A DNA stretch of 64,000 nt from Crocosphaera sp. UHCC 0190 (GTDB taxonomy: Bacteria; Cyanobacteriota; Cyanobacteriia; Cyanobacteriales; Microcystaceae), in contig NZ_JAYGHP010000012.1 in the NCBI RefSeq assembly GCF_034932065.1, forward strand, positions 62,001-126,000, read 5' to 3'. This document shows, in pieces, positions 9,420 through 17,477 of this stretch (the first letter of the stretch is position 1; each line of letters begins with the position of its first letter). The translations under genes were made by a program, and so were the position numbers. The notes beneath the pieces are model-generated. The model saw nothing but the letters and a program-made list of their open reading frames with translations. It had not been told where the DNA came from and did not search any database.

Positions 9420-9563
9420 CTAGGCTTTTTTTTCTGTATGAATGCTATTGCCGAGAAGGGGATTAGAGAATTGCGTCCCTAATAAGTAATTGAAAAATAA
9501 ACCTGTGGTACTCAGAAAGGCAAGAATAACAACGGTATCAAATATTACTCTTTTGATAGACAT
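9420..9563 (-). CDS. Predicted 47-aa single-pass membrane protein
   Basis: ATG at 9563 opens a 47-codon frame: MSIKRVIFDTVVILAFLSTT, then GLFFNYLLGTQFSNPLLGNS and IHTEKKA, ending with TAG. Residues 6-28 form one hydrophobic helix with positive charge (KR) before it and a polar C-terminus, as in many small cyanobacterial thylakoid or plasma-membrane proteins. A purine-rich GGGAGTGAGAAG precedes the ATG. It lies behind the MATE gene on the same strand and ahead of a good terminator. Family not recognised. Confidence 0.5.
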   Translation of the reverse strand: MSIKRVIFDTVVILAFLSTTGLFFNYLLGTQFSNPLLGNSIHTEKKA

Positions 9564-9717
9564 AGCTTCTCACTCCCGATTTCCTATCAATGTATTTCTC
9601 GTCCACATCTGCTAATATACGCTGAAACTTTGGGTAATTTCTTCATCCATCTTGGGTGTTTCCGTATCACCTAAACGGGTGATTTCAATGGCCGTTAGTA
9701 GGGGTGAACGACTGGCC

Positions 9718-11085
9718 CTAGGATGATTTCAAGGTTTTAGGGACTTTCACGCCTAATAAAATCGCTCTAGTTGCCATAAAACTAGACAAGGCCAACCACA
9801 GTAAATTACTATCATGACATCGCCAGGCAATCACAGCGATGGGAACAAACCCGAAAAAAGTTGACCCCAAGGCAGTATTGCGTAACATAACCCCTTCCGC
9901 TAATCCGATAAAATACCCATCTAAAATAAAGGCAATGGAACCAAAACCCAGTACAGGTAAGAGCCAAACAACATAAGCACTAAGATCGGGTAAAATTTCT
10001 TGATGATTGGTTAATAGACTAAATAAGGTTTCAGGAAATAGTACAAAAATACTGGCTGCACCTAGTCCAACAAAAAAGCTGATAATTCCTGATAATTTTA
10101 ACAGAGGAATTAATTGATGATGGGTTCCTTGTCCTTTGAAATTACCGGCTAAAGATTCCGTCGCAAAAGCTAAACCATCTACTAAATAAACAGCTAGAGA
10201 AAATACTTGTAAAAGCACAGCATTTTCCGCTAAAACGAGGGTTCCCATGGCTGAACTAACACTGGTAAATAATGAAAAGGCAGACAATAAAACTAAGGTA
10301 CGAATAAACAAATCTCGATTGAGCATTAAATTATCTTGTGCCTTCTCAAAATTCAGGTTTTTACTGACATTTTTTAGTTCAGTCCAGTTAACTTCTAATG
10401 CTACTAAAATTAGTCCGATAGCACACATTAAAATTTGACTGAGGGATGTCGCTAAACCTGCGCCGCCACTTTCCCAACCCCAGCGAATAATTAATAAATA
10501 GTCTAAGATAACATTGGCTCCATTGCCAATCAAAGACATTAGTAAAACTTTGCTGCTTTGTTCTTTCCCTAAAAACCAACCAATGATCACAAAATTAAGA
10601 AGAACGGCCGGCGCGCCCAAAATACGCAGATCATAGTAGGCATGAGCCGATGCTTTCACCGCAGGGGCAGCACTTATTAGAGTAAATCCTAGCCAACCTA
10701 AAGGGTATTGTAAAGCAAGAATTGTCACTCCTAAGATTAGGGCTAATAACCCATTTCTTAACAAGACTAATAAGACTTCTTCGTCGTTTTTTGCCCCGAC
10801 ACCATGAGCCGTTATTCCTGTGGTGCTAGTGCGTAAAAATCCTAAAGCCCGATAGAGATAATTAAATAAAATTGTCGCTAACGTGACTCCGGCTAAATGA
10901 TGAATTTCTCCTAAATGCCCTAAGAAAGTTACACTCAGTAACCCCGATAAGGGAACCATCAAGTTAGATAGGATATTAATTAGGGATAACCGCAGAAAAC
11001 GTAAGGAAAAAGACGGTAAATTGAGGATATTGAGTCCAAGATTTTTATTCAGCCCAAGAGAGGCTATTTTTAGCGGAGATTCCAT
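9718..11085 (-). CDS. MATE family efflux transporter (DinF-like)
   Basis: The 455-aa protein is very hydrophobic with about 12 membrane helices in two halves. The first half carries VPLSGLLSVTFLGHLG and TTGITAHGVGA, typical of the DinF branch of MATE proteins, which export organic cations or drugs in exchange for H+ or Na+. ATG 11085 is preferred to TTG 11088. The gene is divergent from rpmH across about 225 bp. The substrate cannot be told from sequence. Confidence 0.88.
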   Translation of the reverse strand: MESPLKIASLGLNKNLGLNILNLPSFSLRFLRLSLINILSNLMVPLSGLLSVTFLGHLGEIHHLAGVTLATILFNYLYRALGFLRTSTTGITAHGVGAKNDEEVLLVLLRNGLLALILGVTILALQYPLGWLGFTLISAAPAVKASAHAYYDLRILGAPAVLLNFVIIGWFLGKEQSSKVLLMSLIGNGANVILDYLLIIRWGWESGGAGLATSLSQILMCAIGLILVALEVNWTELKNVSKNLNFEKAQDNLMLNRDLFIRTLVLLSAFSLFTSVSSAMGTLVLAENAVLLQVFSLAVYLVDGLAFATESLAGNFKGQGTHHQLIPLLKLSGIISFFVGLGAASIFVLFPETLFSLLTNHQEILPDLSAYVVWLLPVLGFGSIAFILDGYFIGLAEGVMLRNTALGSTFFGFVPIAVIAWRCHDSNLLWLALSSFMATRAILLGVKVPKTLKSS

Positions 11086-11223
11086 CAAGTTTGCCTAAGT
11101 TAACAGTGAACTTAAAATATATTTTTATGATTTCTTTATTGAGTTTAATTTTAGCTTAAGGTGGCAGAAAAACGATAGCCTGTTTGCCCAGGTCAAAAAA
11201 CTTGGGTCTGTCAGGTCATGGGG

Positions 11224-11252
11224 TTTACTTATCGGTAATTTAGGGATATAAT
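11224..11252 (+). promoter_or_regulatory. Promoter of the rpmH-rnpA operon
   Basis: TATAAT at 11247-11252 is a perfect -10 box, with TTTACT at 11224-11229 as a plausible -35 box 17 bp upstream. The start of rpmH follows about 60 bp downstream. Confidence 0.6.
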
Positions 11253-11311
11253 TAGAGACTGTGTCTTTCAAGACCTAAGCGAAATGATAGCGTTGTCGGA
11301 GGAATAGATTT

Positions 11312-11449
11312 GTGACTCAGCGTACCCTAGGGGGAACCAAACGTAAGCAAAAAAGAACGTCAGGATTTCGGGCGCGGATGCGAGCGACTAATGGACGGAA
11401 AGTGATTCAAGCGCGGCGGAAAAAAGGACGGCATCGGCTATCGGTATAA
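11312..11449 (+). CDS. rpmH: 50S ribosomal protein L34
   Basis: A GTG-started frame of 45 residues reads (M)[19 protein letters not shown] then [20 protein letters not shown] and HRLSV, the full pattern of L34: extremely basic, with the [18 protein letters not shown] core. GGAGGAA at 11298-11304 lies eight bases before the GTG. It is followed by rnpA, the order seen in most bacteria. It is short and therefore easily missed. Confidence 0.95.
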   Translation: MTQRTLGGTKRKQKRTSGFRARMRATNGRKVIQARRKKGRHRLSV

Positions 11450-11504
11450 TGATCAAAACAATGATCAAATCGGTTCCCGTCGTCAAAGCCCCCCTTAAAC
11501 TAGC

Positions 11505-11888
11505 GTGGGATTACCAAAACACAACCGCCTGAAGCAGCCCAAGGCGTTTCAGGCTGTTTACAGTCAAGGAAAACGGTATCAAAGTCATCATCTCGTCTTA
11601 CGGGTTTTACCGCAAACAAACCCAGAAAATAAGACAATACCGACCCAATTTGGCATTGCCGTCAGTCAGAAGGTTAGTAAGAAAGCTGTCATCCGCAATC
11701 GTCTAAAACGTCAGATTAGGGCAGCAATTCGTGTTTTACTCCCTAGTGTTTCGCCAGGGTATCGCATAGTCATTGGCATTAAGCGTAATGGAATAGAGTG
11801 CAAATATGAACATTTTTTGCGAGAATTAAAAGAGTTGTTAATTAACGCTGAGATTATTCATGGGCATAAGAGAGAACACATTTTATGA
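11505..11888 (+). CDS. rnpA: Ribonuclease P protein component
   Basis: The 127-aa basic protein binds the RNase P RNA and helps mature tRNA 5' ends. It begins [21 protein letters not shown] and carries the conserved RNR box in [18 protein letters not shown] (about residues 61-78). The GTG at 11505 gives the family N-terminus; no in-frame ATG is better placed. The 3' end overlaps the next gene by 29 nt, so the two are probably translated from one message. Confidence 0.95.
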   Translation: MGLPKHNRLKQPKAFQAVYSQGKRYQSHHLVLRVLPQTNPENKTIPTQFGIAVSQKVSKKAVIRNRLKRQIRAAIRVLLPSVSPGYRIVIGIKRNGIECKYEHFLRELKELLINAEIIHGHKREHIL

Positions 11889-12252
11889 AGGGCCCCCCCA
11901 TATTGGGGATTTAATCATTAATATATTGCTAGGATTTACGGTGATCTGTTTACCCTTAACCATTGGAGCCATTGTACGAGCTATATGGTTACGGTATCGC
12001 ATTACTGACCGTCGGATTTCTATTACTGGGGGTTGGATGGGACGCGATCGCACCGATATTATTTACGGCGAAATTGTTAAAATGGTAAAAATGCCCCGTG
12101 GTATTGGTTTATGGGGAGATATTGTTGTCACCCTCAGAGACAAAAGTCGCTTAGAAATGCGTGCAGTTCCCCAGTTTCGTGAAATATACGACTACATGGC
12201 TGAACGAGTCGCCGACAAAACGGGCAAATCCGTCGAGGCTATTACCAGCTAG
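11860..12252 (+). CDS. PH domain-containing membrane protein (bPH2 type)
   Basis: The 130-aa protein has a membrane helix pair at about residues 15-45 ([21 protein letters not shown]) followed by a bacterial PH-like domain ([36 protein letters not shown]). Cyanobacterial genomes commonly keep such a gene between rnpA and the yidC/jag genes; here the overlap with rnpA is kept, but yidC and jag do not follow. Function is unknown; the position suggests a link to membrane protein biogenesis. ATG 11860 is the only start that keeps the membrane segment. Confidence 0.8.
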   Translation: MGIRENTFYEGPPHIGDLIINILLGFTVICLPLTIGAIVRAIWLRYRITDRRISITGGWMGRDRTDIIYGEIVKMVKMPRGIGLWGDIVVTLRDKSRLEMRAVPQFREIYDYMAERVADKTGKSVEAITS

Positions 12253-12270
12253 TGCCGCTGCGCGGAAGTC

Positions 12271-12297
12271 AAAAGGCAAAAGGCAAAAGGCAAAAAG
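12271..12297. repeat. Short tandem heptamer repeat (AAAAGGC)
   Basis: Three AAAAGGC units followed by AAAAA lie 18 bases after the PH-gene stop. Heptamer tandem repeats of this kind are common between genes in cyanobacteria and vary in copy number by slippage. Confidence 0.7.
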
Positions 12298-12380
12298 ATG
12301 GATTAGTAAGGATTTGAGAATTTTGCAACTGGCGGGTTATTTTCGCCAACCTGCACTAGTTAAGGAATTGCCATAAAGTC

Positions 12381-12426
12381 AACCCATAACCCGTAGGATA
12401 ATTATACCTATGGGTTATTTATTTTA
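12381..12426 (+). terminator. Possible terminator before hpnH
   Basis: AACCCATA at 12381-12388 pairs with TATGGGTT at 12409-12416 across a 20-nt loop, followed by ATTTATTTTA. The stem is only moderately GC-rich, so termination is plausible but not certain. Confidence 0.4.
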
Positions 12427-12470
12427 GTAAAATATGCACTATACAGAAAATAAAAGGTGTGAAGAGATTT

Positions 12471-13487
12471 ATGGCCGTTCAATTACGACAAGCACTGCAA
12501 GTAGGAACCTACATTATTAGTCAACGGTTAAGTGGTCGTCAACGCTTTCCTCTGGTGTTGATGTTGGAACCCTTATTCCGTTGTAATTTAGCTTGTTCGG
12601 GGTGTGGCAAAATTCAGCATCCCCCTGATATTTTAATGCGTAACCTCACCCCTGAAGAATGTTTTAAGGCAGTTGAGGAATGTGGAGTCCCTGTGGTGTC
12701 TATTCCTGGGGGAGAACCCTTGCTTCATCCCCAAATTGATGAAATTGTTCAAGGATTGGTAAAACGCAGAAAATTTGTTTATCTTTGTACCAATGCTATT
12801 CTTTTAGAAAAAAGTTTAGATAAGTTTGAACCCTCTCCCTATTTAACCTTTAGTGTTCATTTAGATGGGTTGCGGGAACATCATGATAAATGTGTTGACC
12901 GTCAAGGGGTATTTGATAAGGCAATTTCTGGCATTAAAGCAGCCAAAGCAAAAGGGTTTCGGGTAACAACAAATACAACGGTATTTGAAGGCACTGACCC
13001 TAAAGAAATGCAGGAGTTCTTTGATTTTCTGGAAACTTTGGGAACCGATGGCATGATGATTTCTCCTGGGTATAGCTATGAATGGGCCCCCAATCAAGAT
13101 AATTTCTTGAAACGGGAACAGACTAAAGCTTTATTCAAAGAAATTTTAATGCCTTGGAAGCTCGGTAAAAAGCGTTGGAATTTTAATCATAATCCTCTCT
13201 TTTTAGATTTTCTCTTAGGGGAAAAGGATTATGAATGTACCCCTTGGGGAAGTCCTAGTTACAGTGTTTTGGGTTGGCAAAAACCCTGTTATCTTCTCAA
13301 TGAAGGCCATTATCAAACCTTTAATGAGTTGATGACAGAAACCCAGTGGGAAAATTATGGAAATAAAAGCGAAAACCCGCAATGTGCTGACTGTATGGTA
13401 CATTGTGGATATGAACCAACGGCGGCGGTTGATGCTATGAAACCAGCTAATATGGGACGCGCTTTGGGAAGTATTTTGAGTGCTTAA
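12471..13487 (+). CDS. hpnH: Adenosyl-hopene transferase HpnH
   Basis: This 338-aa radical SAM enzyme joins a 5'-deoxyadenosyl group to diploptene, the first step in making C35 hopanoids for membranes. The cluster-binding motif is Cys38-X3-Cys42-X2-Cys45 (CNLACSGC), followed by the SAM-binding GGEP block ([11 protein letters not shown]). A C-terminal group of cysteines ([12 protein letters not shown]) matches HpnH and its SPASM-like tail. ATG 12471 gives the family start [12 protein letters not shown]; the GTG at 12459 would add four residues. No other hopanoid genes are adjacent. Confidence 0.95.
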   Translation: MAVQLRQALQVGTYIISQRLSGRQRFPLVLMLEPLFRCNLACSGCGKIQHPPDILMRNLTPEECFKAVEECGVPVVSIPGGEPLLHPQIDEIVQGLVKRRKFVYLCTNAILLEKSLDKFEPSPYLTFSVHLDGLREHHDKCVDRQGVFDKAISGIKAAKAKGFRVTTNTTVFEGTDPKEMQEFFDFLETLGTDGMMISPGYSYEWAPNQDNFLKREQTKALFKEILMPWKLGKKRWNFNHNPLFLDFLLGEKDYECTPWGSPSYSVLGWQKPCYLLNEGHYQTFNELMTETQWENYGNKSENPQCADCMVHCGYEPTAAVDAMKPANMGRALGSILSA

Positions 13488-13517
13488 TTAGGGAAAACTT
13501 ACCCATAGATTCTATCT

Positions 13518-13545
13518 GTAGGGGTAATTCATGAATTACCCCTAC
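13518..13545. repeat. 28-bp perfect palindrome, GTAGGG type
   Basis: GTAGGGGTAATTCA is followed directly by its exact inverse, ending CCCCTAC. It lies 30 bases after the hpnH stop. An identical copy is at 41670-41697, and both are preceded by ATCT. Confidence 0.85.
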
Positions 13546-13599
13546 AAGATCTATTAATATTCTAGACAAATCATTGCTTAAATTAATCCTTAATCTCCT

Positions 13600-14196
13600 A
13601 TGACAACCACATCTATTTTAACCCTCAGTCTCGAAGATTTTCTAAATAAACCCAATATTGATGAATCTCCTGCTTGGGAATATATTAACGGTAAAATGTT
13701 ACAAAAACCTATGCCCCAAACTCATCATAGCCGACTACAACTTAAATTAGCAACTGCTATTGAGTTAGTGGCTGAATCTAATCAAATTGCTCTTGCTTTT
13801 CCTGAATTACGTTGTACTTTTGGCGGTCGTTCTATTGTACCAGATATTGCCGTCATTCTCTGGGATAAAATACCTTTTAATGAAGCAGGAGAATCTGAAA
13901 ATAGTTCTTTTTTCTCTGCACCTGACTGGACAATAGAAATCCTTTCTCCTAAGCAAAATTCAACCAAAGTCATCGATAATATTCTACATTGTTTAGAATA
14001 TGGCAGTCAATTAGGATGGTTAATTGATCCTGATGAAAGATCAATTTTAGTGTTTCAACCTCAACAAACTCCCAAAATTTATAAGAGCAATTTATCAGAA
14101 AATGAAACGGCTCAGCAAACTTTACCTATTTTAGATACAATCGATCTTAGGATAACAGCCGAGCAATTTTTTGGCTGGCTAAAAATGAACCCCTAA
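13600..14196 (+). CDS. Uma2 family endonuclease-like protein (DUF820)
   Basis: The 198-aa protein belongs to the Uma2/DUF820 family, very abundant in cyanobacteria and built on a PD-(D/E)XK nuclease fold. The fold residues are visible: His in QTHHSRLQ, VPDIAVILWD (Asp about residue 86), then the E-x-K-like stretch DWTIEILSPKQNS (about 108-120), followed by KVIDNILHCLEYG and GWLIDPDE. No partner gene or mobile element is adjacent. Nuclease activity and target are family inference only; the physiological role is unknown. Confidence 0.88.
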   Translation: MTTTSILTLSLEDFLNKPNIDESPAWEYINGKMLQKPMPQTHHSRLQLKLATAIELVAESNQIALAFPELRCTFGGRSIVPDIAVILWDKIPFNEAGESENSSFFSAPDWTIEILSPKQNSTKVIDNILHCLEYGSQLGWLIDPDERSILVFQPQQTPKIYKSNLSENETAQQTLPILDTIDLRITAEQFFGWLKMNP

Positions 14197-14218
14197 CCAT
14201 TGATTTTGAGGAAAGATT

Positions 14219-16375
14219 ATGATTGATTTTATTAAAATTATTGCGTCTGAATTATCCATTAAACCTCAACAAGTTAAAAATGCTCTTGACTTATTAATAG
14301 AAGGGGCAACTGTTCCCTTTATTGCTCGTTATCGGAAAGAAAAAACAGGTTCTCTTGATGAGATTCAGATCAGAGATATTGGAGAAAGTTATAATTATTT
14401 AACAGAATTAGAGAAAAGAAAAGAAACAATTCTAGCAGCAATTGAAGCACAAAATAAACTCACAGATGAACTAAAAAAACAGATAGAGTTTTGTTTGTCA
14501 AAAACGGAACTGGAAGACTTATATTTACCCTATAAACCCAAACGAAGAACCAAAGCAACAGTAGCAAGAGAAAAAGGATTAGAACCCTTAGCAGAATTAA
14601 TAAAATCTCTTAATAATCCAACAGCAAAACCTTTATCCTTAGAAGTAGAAGCAAGTAAATATATTTCTGAAGAAACAGGAATTACAACCCTTGAAGAAGC
14701 ACTTCAAGGTTCATCAGATATTTTAGCAGAAGAAATAGCAGAAAAAGCCAATTTAAGGGCTTATATTCGAGAGTATTTAATAAAAAATGGGGTCTTTACT
14801 TCTAAGATCAAAAATGATTATCCTGAAGGCACTACCAAATATGAAATGTATCGTAATTTTCAGGCAACTGTGACTAAAATAGCTCCTCATAACATCTTAG
14901 CATTGTTTCGGGGAGAAGCAGAAAAAGTCCTCTCTTTAGACATTGATTTTGATGAATCTTTGGTTATTGATTATTTAGCGTCTCAAGAAATTAAAACAAA
15001 AACTCCTCAAATTAAAGCATTTTACCAAGGAATGATTAAAGATGCTTTTAACCGTTTAATGAAGCCTTCCTTGCTCAGAGAAGTGCGTTCAGATCGCAAA
15101 GCTTGGGCAGATTTGGAATCCATTAAAACTTTTGAAATTAACTTAAGAGAATTACTCCTATCTTCCCCCGCAGGAATGAAACCAACTTTAGCAATTGATC
15201 CAGGATTTCGCACGGGTTGTAAGGTAGCAGTTTTATCAGAAACCGGAAGCTTTTTAGAGTATCAAGCTATCTTTCCCCATACGGAAGAAGGAAAACGCAA
15301 AGAAGCAGAAATAACCTTGAAAAATTTAATTAAAAAGTATAAAATAGAGTTAATTGCGATTGGTAATGGAACCGCTTCCCGTGAAACAGATCAATTTATC
15401 GCTGAGGTTATTAAACCCTTAGAAAATAAACCGATTCAAGTGATTGTTAATGAATCTGGGGCCTCTATTTATTCTGCAAGTGATGTGGCGAGAGAAGAAT
15501 TTCCTGACTTAGATATTACCGTGAGAGGGGCCATTAGTATTGGTAGAAGATTACAAGATCCTTTAGCTGAATTAGTAAAGATTGATCCAAAATCTATTGG
15601 CGTTGGACAATATCAACATGATGTAGATCAAAAGTTATTAAAAAAGAACCTAGAGGAAACAGTAGAAAGTTGTGTTAACTATGTGGGAGTAGACTTAAAT
15701 ATGGCTTCTAAACAACTCTTAACCTTTGTATCGGGAATTACCCCAACTATTGCGAATAATATTGTGAGTTACCGTGAGCAAAATGGAGCCTTTAAGAACC
15801 GTAAAGAGTTATTAAAAGTTGCTAAATTAGGGGCAAAAGCGTTTGAACAAGCAGCAGGTTTTTTAAAAATTCGGGGAGGCAATAACCCCTTAGATAATAC
15901 TGCAGTTCATCCTGAAAGTTATCCCGTAGTTGAAGCAATTATGAAACAATTAAATGTTCCTATATCCCAAATTACTGAAGCAAGTTCTCGTCTCAAATCT
16001 TTAAATCTTCAGTCCTTTGTTACGGATACCATTGGTTTACCAACCCTGCAAGATGTGATGGCAGAATTAGAAAAACCAGGCCGAGATCCGAGGGAAGAAT
16101 TTCAATATGCAACCTTTAAAGAAGGAGTGACAGAAATTAGTGATTTAACTGAGGGAATGCTCTTAGAAGGAGTAATTACTAATGTAGTCAATTTTGGGGC
16201 ATTTGTTGATATTGGGGTTCATCAAGAAGGGTTAATTCATATCTCTCAACTGGCAAATCATTTTGTGAGCGATCCCAAACAAGTTGTTAAGGTGGGGCAA
16301 GTGGTTAAGGTTAAAGTTTTAGAAGTAAATGAAAAGTTAAGACGCATTAGTTTATCAATGAAAGAAGTTAACTAA
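14219..16375 (+). CDS. tex: Tex-type RNA-binding transcription accessory protein
   Basis: The 718-aa cytoplasmic protein has the full Tex order: an N-terminal helical part (PFIARYRKEKTGSLDEIQIRD), a YqgF/RNase H-like domain (LAIDPGFRTGCKVAVL near residue 325), helix-hairpin-helix motifs (GITPTIANNIVSYREQNG), and a C-terminal S1 domain (about 640-712, NVVNFGAFVDIGVHQEGLIH). Family members bind nucleic acid and affect transcription. It follows Uma2 by 22 bp, and GAGGAAAG precedes the ATG. Confidence 0.95.
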   Translation: MIDFIKIIASELSIKPQQVKNALDLLIEGATVPFIARYRKEKTGSLDEIQIRDIGESYNYLTELEKRKETILAAIEAQNKLTDELKKQIEFCLSKTELEDLYLPYKPKRRTKATVAREKGLEPLAELIKSLNNPTAKPLSLEVEASKYISEETGITTLEEALQGSSDILAEEIAEKANLRAYIREYLIKNGVFTSKIKNDYPEGTTKYEMYRNFQATVTKIAPHNILALFRGEAEKVLSLDIDFDESLVIDYLASQEIKTKTPQIKAFYQGMIKDAFNRLMKPSLLREVRSDRKAWADLESIKTFEINLRELLLSSPAGMKPTLAIDPGFRTGCKVAVLSETGSFLEYQAIFPHTEEGKRKEAEITLKNLIKKYKIELIAIGNGTASRETDQFIAEVIKPLENKPIQVIVNESGASIYSASDVAREEFPDLDITVRGAISIGRRLQDPLAELVKIDPKSIGVGQYQHDVDQKLLKKNLEETVESCVNYVGVDLNMASKQLLTFVSGITPTIANNIVSYREQNGAFKNRKELLKVAKLGAKAFEQAAGFLKIRGGNNPLDNTAVHPESYPVVEAIMKQLNVPISQITEASSRLKSLNLQSFVTDTIGLPTLQDVMAELEKPGRDPREEFQYATFKEGVTEISDLTEGMLLEGVITNVVNFGAFVDIGVHQEGLIHISQLANHFVSDPKQVVKVGQVVKVKVLEVNEKLRRISLSMKEVN

Positions 16376-16468
16376 GTTAAAGTTATTTTTAAGAAAAATA
16401 ACAATATATTCTCTGCCAGAATAGCTTCAGTTATAATTAATTGAGGTGAAGCATTAAATGGTGAAAAA

Positions 16469-16699
16469 ATGAAAATTTCATTAAGTAAAAATCAACAAGA
16501 AGAGTTAAGAAAGTTTTTTAGAGAAGTTGATAAGGACAATAATGGTAAAATTGATCAACAAGAATTAAGACAATTATTAGAAACTGTCTGGGGACAAGCA
16601 GCAGAAATTGATATTACCTTAGCGATTCAATCAACTTTTAAAAAATTTGACCTTAATCAAGATGGTTTTATTTCCTTTGAAGAGTTATATATATCCTAA
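16469..16699 (+). CDS. Small two-EF-hand calcium-binding protein
   Basis: This 76-aa acidic protein consists almost only of two canonical EF-hands: loop 1 DKDNNGKIDQQE and loop 2 DLNQDGFISFEE. All Ca2+-coordinating positions (1, 3, 5, 7, 9, 12) are acceptable and both have Gly at position 6. It is calmodulin-like in size per lobe and lacks a signal peptide, so it should act as a cytoplasmic calcium sensor or buffer. Its 3' end overlaps that of the next, convergent gene by 15 nt. A four-EF-hand protein lies at 47911. Confidence 0.85.
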   Translation: MKISLSKNQQEELRKFFREVDKDNNGKIDQQELRQLLETVWGQAAEIDITLAIQSTFKKFDLNQDGFISFEELYIS

Positions 16700-17002
16700 T
16701 CTTTCCTCTGCCAAAGCTGTTGCTAACCCTTGGGGTAAGCTTTCTAGTTTCGCATTCGTTTCCGTTGCTGAAAAAGGGGAACTAAAGGTATAACAGGGAT
16801 CACATTCTCCATCGTCATACACTTGAATAACCCATTTATCCGGCAAGTCTTTAACGGCAACCTCTACAATATACCACCATTTATCATCAATTTTACGTGA
16901 ATTATTGATCATTAACCAGTCTTTTTCTTGGTTTGAGAGTTCCCATTCTTCCATCACAAATTTAATGGCTTTTTGTTCCGCATCAGATAAGGAAATTATC
17001 AC
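16685..17002 (-). CDS. Hypothetical protein, translationally coupled to its upstream neighbour
   Basis: The 105-aa acidic, soluble protein starts with GTG at 17002 (ISLSDAEQKAIKFVMEEWEL) and has a Trp-rich centre (DDKWWYIVEVAV, PDKWVIQVYDDG). No membrane segment or known motif is seen. The start shares one base with the TAG stop of the upstream gene (TAGTG), so the pair is almost certainly one operon with reinitiation. It converges on the EF-hand gene. Function unknown. Confidence 0.6.
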   Translation of the reverse strand: MIISLSDAEQKAIKFVMEEWELSNQEKDWLMINNSRKIDDKWWYIVEVAVKDLPDKWVIQVYDDGECDPCYTFSSPFSATETNAKLESLPQGLATALAEERLGYI

Positions 17003-17178
17003 TAATTTTCAACCTCATTGATTTTTTCAAATTCCCAGTGGTTAGCATCAATTTCACTTAACAATGCGTCAAGTTTTTGCTGCGCTTCTTCCCTGGATTT
17101 TGCTTTAATAGAAAAACAAGCACTGACAACAATGTCATAGAGTTTGTCAGGATTAAACGGTTGGATAACGTGTTTCAT
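17002..17178 (-). CDS. Hypothetical 58-aa protein
   Basis: ATG at 17178 gives MKHVIQPFNPDKLYDIVVSA and a predicted alternation of strand and helix (FSIKAKSREEAQQKLDALLS). It is preferred to the in-frame TTG at 17187. The protein is small, soluble and slightly acidic; family not recognised. It is first in a two-gene operon with the protein at 16685-17002, sharing the TAGTG junction. Confidence 0.55.
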   Translation of the reverse strand: MKHVIQPFNPDKLYDIVVSACFSIKAKSREEAQQKLDALLSEIDANHWEFEKINEVEN

Positions 17179-17477
17179 AGAACTCAAGAGTTAGGTCATA
17201 GGTTTGAGGGATGAACTATAACCCTAATATTTGCAATATTACGTTAGAGACTAATGATTTATCTATAAAATAAATATTAATATTCAACCTATATTTTCTG
17301 GTAATAATAATAATTAGAATAGAAATATTAACTTAATCTTAAAAAAAACCTATAGTAAGACATGACACGGTTATGGATTACAAAAATGCGAGATAATGGA
17401 GAGTACGTCTCAATTTTACCACCCGTAACGAGATATAATGCACCCCGCAGGACAATAACAATTTAGATTAAATTCAA
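17179..17477 (+). promoter_or_regulatory. aspS upstream region with a -10 box
   Basis: This AT-rich gap separates two divergent transcripts. TATAAT at 17434-17439 is a perfect -10 box 38 bp before the aspS ATG, so the leader would be about 30 nt. No good -35 hexamer or tRNA-binding T-box was seen. Confidence 0.5.

Noticed and set aside
9623..9717. Minus-strand coding-like stretch after the MATE stop (TAIEITRLGDTETPKMDEEI)
   Set aside because: It reads well as protein and may be a gene remnant, but the frame has a TGA upstream, no usable start codon and only about 30 codons.
12161..12376. 71-codon ORF across the end of the PH-domain gene
   Set aside because: It lies in another frame of the PH gene and then reads through the AAAAGGC tandem repeat (SKGKRQKAKR), so it is repeat-derived.
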